From: Erysipelotrichaceae bacterium
Lineage (GTDB): Bacteria > Bacillota_I > Bacilli_A > Erysipelotrichales > Erysipelotrichaceae
Reading direction: 5' to 3'
Length of the DNA stretch: 64,000 nt
Assembly (NCBI GenBank): GCA_017404205.1
Contig: JAFRCV010000006.1
Span: 1-64,000, forward strand
A program made the position numbers and the translations under genes. This document shows, piece after piece, positions 62,603 through 64,000 of this stretch. Numbering within the stretch: the first letter of the stretch is position 1; each line of letters starts with the position of its first letter. The notes below the pieces were generated by a model. The model searched no databases and was not told the DNA's origin. It saw only the letters and a list, made by a program, of their open reading frames with translations.

Positions 62603-64000
62603 TTGGATAGTACAAAAGACATATTATTACAAACAAAAAATATAGAATATATTAAAGGTACATTAGGAAAAGAGCAATGGATTCAAGTATCCGGACATAG
62701 GAATATGAACGGAGCAAATGCTGACTTTTGGTGTGGACTAGTCTCTCTTAGCCACGCCGATAATGTATACAACGATGTTAGTTGGGATATTTCTGCTAAT
62801 ACACAAGGAATCCCAGGATTTGAAGGCAATAGCAATGGTTATCAATATAAAACAAACTTGTTGAGAGATGGTTTCGAATCTATTTTGTATTATCGAGAAT
62901 TCTATGGCGCTGCCAAAGATTATATTGAAATATCGCAAGAATTTATACTTTTAAACAATCTTCGATATGACGAAAGAAGTAAATCATATTGGGCAATGTA
63001 CGATAGCGGAGAAACTGAAGAAGCTGTAAAGTATATTGATGACACAACGATTCAAATTAAAAAGAAGTTTTTACGTAATTATGCAACAGCAAAACAAATG
63101 GCAATTCTTCTATTCTTTGATATAAGAACTGAATCTGATGATGAAATCATCGATCATAGACTTGATAATTTTAATTTCACTTATAAAGACAATGGTATAT
63201 TTTATGGATTATGGGGTGGTAAAGAAGATTCACATAAAAAACGTACATATAGTGTCCTAATGGGCAAAAAAGTTATTATGCCGTCTCCAATAGAAGAATG
63301 TGGATACTGGCCTTATGAAAAAGAAGAAAAATATGAAGATTATATTATTGGAATTGATGATAATGGCAATGAAATATTTAGTACTTGTGACCCTGATAAG
63401 TTAAATAATTATTTTGATTCCAATCCTGGTGCACAAATGTATTTAACACCTGTATTTTTTAAACGTGAAGTATTGCAAAAATATATTAACAAACCTGAGC
63501 TATACGAGATTAAAGACGGATATTTAAACTGTCAATCATTATGGGGAATAGGTATTGATAATCATCATAAAGATTATATAGTAGCATATCTTGGAGATTT
63601 AGGAGAAAAATTGCCAGAGAGTGAACGAGGATATTGGAAAAGTTTCAATATAGTTGGAGAAGGTGGATTAAGCGAAACCTCTTTCTTGAGAGATTTTTGC
63701 AATATGTTTGCAGAATCTAATATGGAAGATCATAAATTCCAATACGCATATAGTTATTTAATTAAGAAATGGAATGAAAAATACAAGTGGGATTTGTTCT
63801 TGCCGTTATCTGCCGAAGATAGATACAATCTAACTCAAATCCGTATACCTATTGGTGATAGTCAACCGGAATTTGATCAATTAGTATTATCATTAGTAAA
63901 GGTGTTGATCGATTCTCTAAATGAAAAGAAACTAAAAGTCACTGAGGATATAAAAAATGATGATGGAAGCATTAACAAATTAGAGAAATGGTTACAATCA
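62603..64000 (+). CDS. Large unknown protein, truncated by the window end
   Basis: An uninterrupted frame of 466 codons starts at TTG 62603, with AGGAG (62590-62594) eight bases upstream, and runs off the window. I do not recognise it. It is soluble, aromatic-rich and acidic (for example GANADFWCGLVSLSHADNVY, YIEISQEFILLNNLRYDE, QIKKKFLRNYATAKQMAILLFF, WGGKEDSHKKRTYSVLMG). There is no obvious membrane segment or nucleotide-binding loop. Its place after KAP/HsdR remnants suggests a defence-related gene, but that is only context. Confidence 0.75.
   Translation, partial: MDSTKDILLQTKNIEYIKGTLGKEQWIQVSGHRNMNGANADFWCGLVSLSHADNVYNDVSWDISANTQGIPGFEGNSNGYQYKTNLLRDGFESILYYREFYGAAKDYIEISQEFILLNNLRYDERSKSYWAMYDSGETEEAVKYIDDTTIQIKKKFLRNYATAKQMAILLFFDIRTESDDEIIDHRLDNFNFTYKDNGIFYGLWGGKEDSHKKRTYSVLMGKKVIMPSPIEECGYWPYEKEEKYEDYIIGIDDNGNEIFSTCDPDKLNNYFDSNPGAQMYLTPVFFKREVLQKYINKPELYEIKDGYLNCQSLWGIGIDNHHKDYIVAYLGDLGEKLPESERGYWKSFNIVGEGGLSETSFLRDFCNMFAESNMEDHKFQYAYSYLIKKWNEKYKWDLFLPLSAEDRYNLTQIRIPIGDSQPEFDQLVLSLVKVLIDSLNEKKLKVTEDIKNDDGSINKLEKWLQS

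Noticed and set aside
1-64000. CRISPR arrays, tRNA or rRNA genes
   Set aside because: No regularly spaced repeats and no complete cloverleaf-type sequence were found; the tRNA-like 18-mers at 57.4 and 60.4 kb are only 3'-end fragments.

Overview
The window is AT-rich, uses the standard code (TGA is a stop) and has a compact gene layout. The content fits a fermentative low-GC Gram-positive bacterium, most likely a gut Bacilli/Erysipelotrichia-like lineage. It has a Soj/Spo0J/Noc partition set, MraY/TagO-type and YwzB-type envelope genes, ATP-type PEP carboxykinase and a Na+-pumping oxaloacetate decarboxylase. That lineage is inferred from gene families only. No rRNA, tRNA or CRISPR array was seen. 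The rsmG-noc-soj-spo0J block suggests the origin of replication may be near.

Layout. 0.2-9.9 kb: lipoprotein sortase, glutamate dehydrogenase, a cysKE operon behind a poly-Cys leader peptide attenuator, a nucleoside hydrolase/YeiL-type regulator pair sharing a 22-bp palindrome, NAD(P)HX dehydratase, a sigma factor/DUF4349 pair and a lipoprotein esterase. 9.9-14.2 kb: accessory genes, namely an ATPase that lost its P-loop by internal deletion, nitroreductase, LUD protein, and a type II restriction-modification pair whose methyltransferase is frame-shifted at a (TC)7 tract. 14.3-24 kb: a giant ABC/FtsX transporter and an opp peptide transporter operon whose binding protein is circularly permuted. 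24-26.2 kb: a PqqD/HPrK-like/nucleotidyltransferase operon without a visible precursor. 26.3-33 kb: housekeeping genes (MATE, tsaC, ppaC, nagA, MraY-like, bioY). 33-38.8 kb: pckA, the split oxaloacetate decarboxylase and birA, a biotin-dependent PEP/oxaloacetate/pyruvate module. 40-44.3 kb: chromosome partitioning. 44.3-50.6 kb: NusG-like factor, HTH-fused nucleotide-sugar dehydrogenase, flippase, glycosyltransferase and lipid kinase, a dispersed surface polysaccharide set. 50.7-56 kb: PduL, tRNA CCA enzyme, Y-family polymerase with YolD partner, YycJ-type nuclease.

56.2-64 kb is an accessory/defence zone of small cassettes. The clearest candidate for an undescribed system is at 57.4-60.5 kb: an Xre repressor, a 33-residue Cys-rich peptide with a Trp-Asp-Asn motif, a protein with a kinase/SelO-like catalytic pattern, and a radical SAM-SPASM maturase. 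It is enclosed by 64/65-bp direct repeats that end in sequence resembling the 3' end of a tRNA gene. The repressor operator is a perfect 7-3-7 palindrome lying between the -35 and -10 of the peptide promoter. A second cassette follows, with a Fic-like protein lacking the catalytic His and a KAP-NTPase/HsdR chimera. It carries related core repeats and internal subterminal repeats. The window ends inside a large unknown ORF.

A genome-level trait also shows: eleven genes carry a TANNNT -10 box exactly six bases before the start codon and have no ribosome binding site, which implies leaderless transcripts. All family calls come from reading motifs by eye; no database search was possible.
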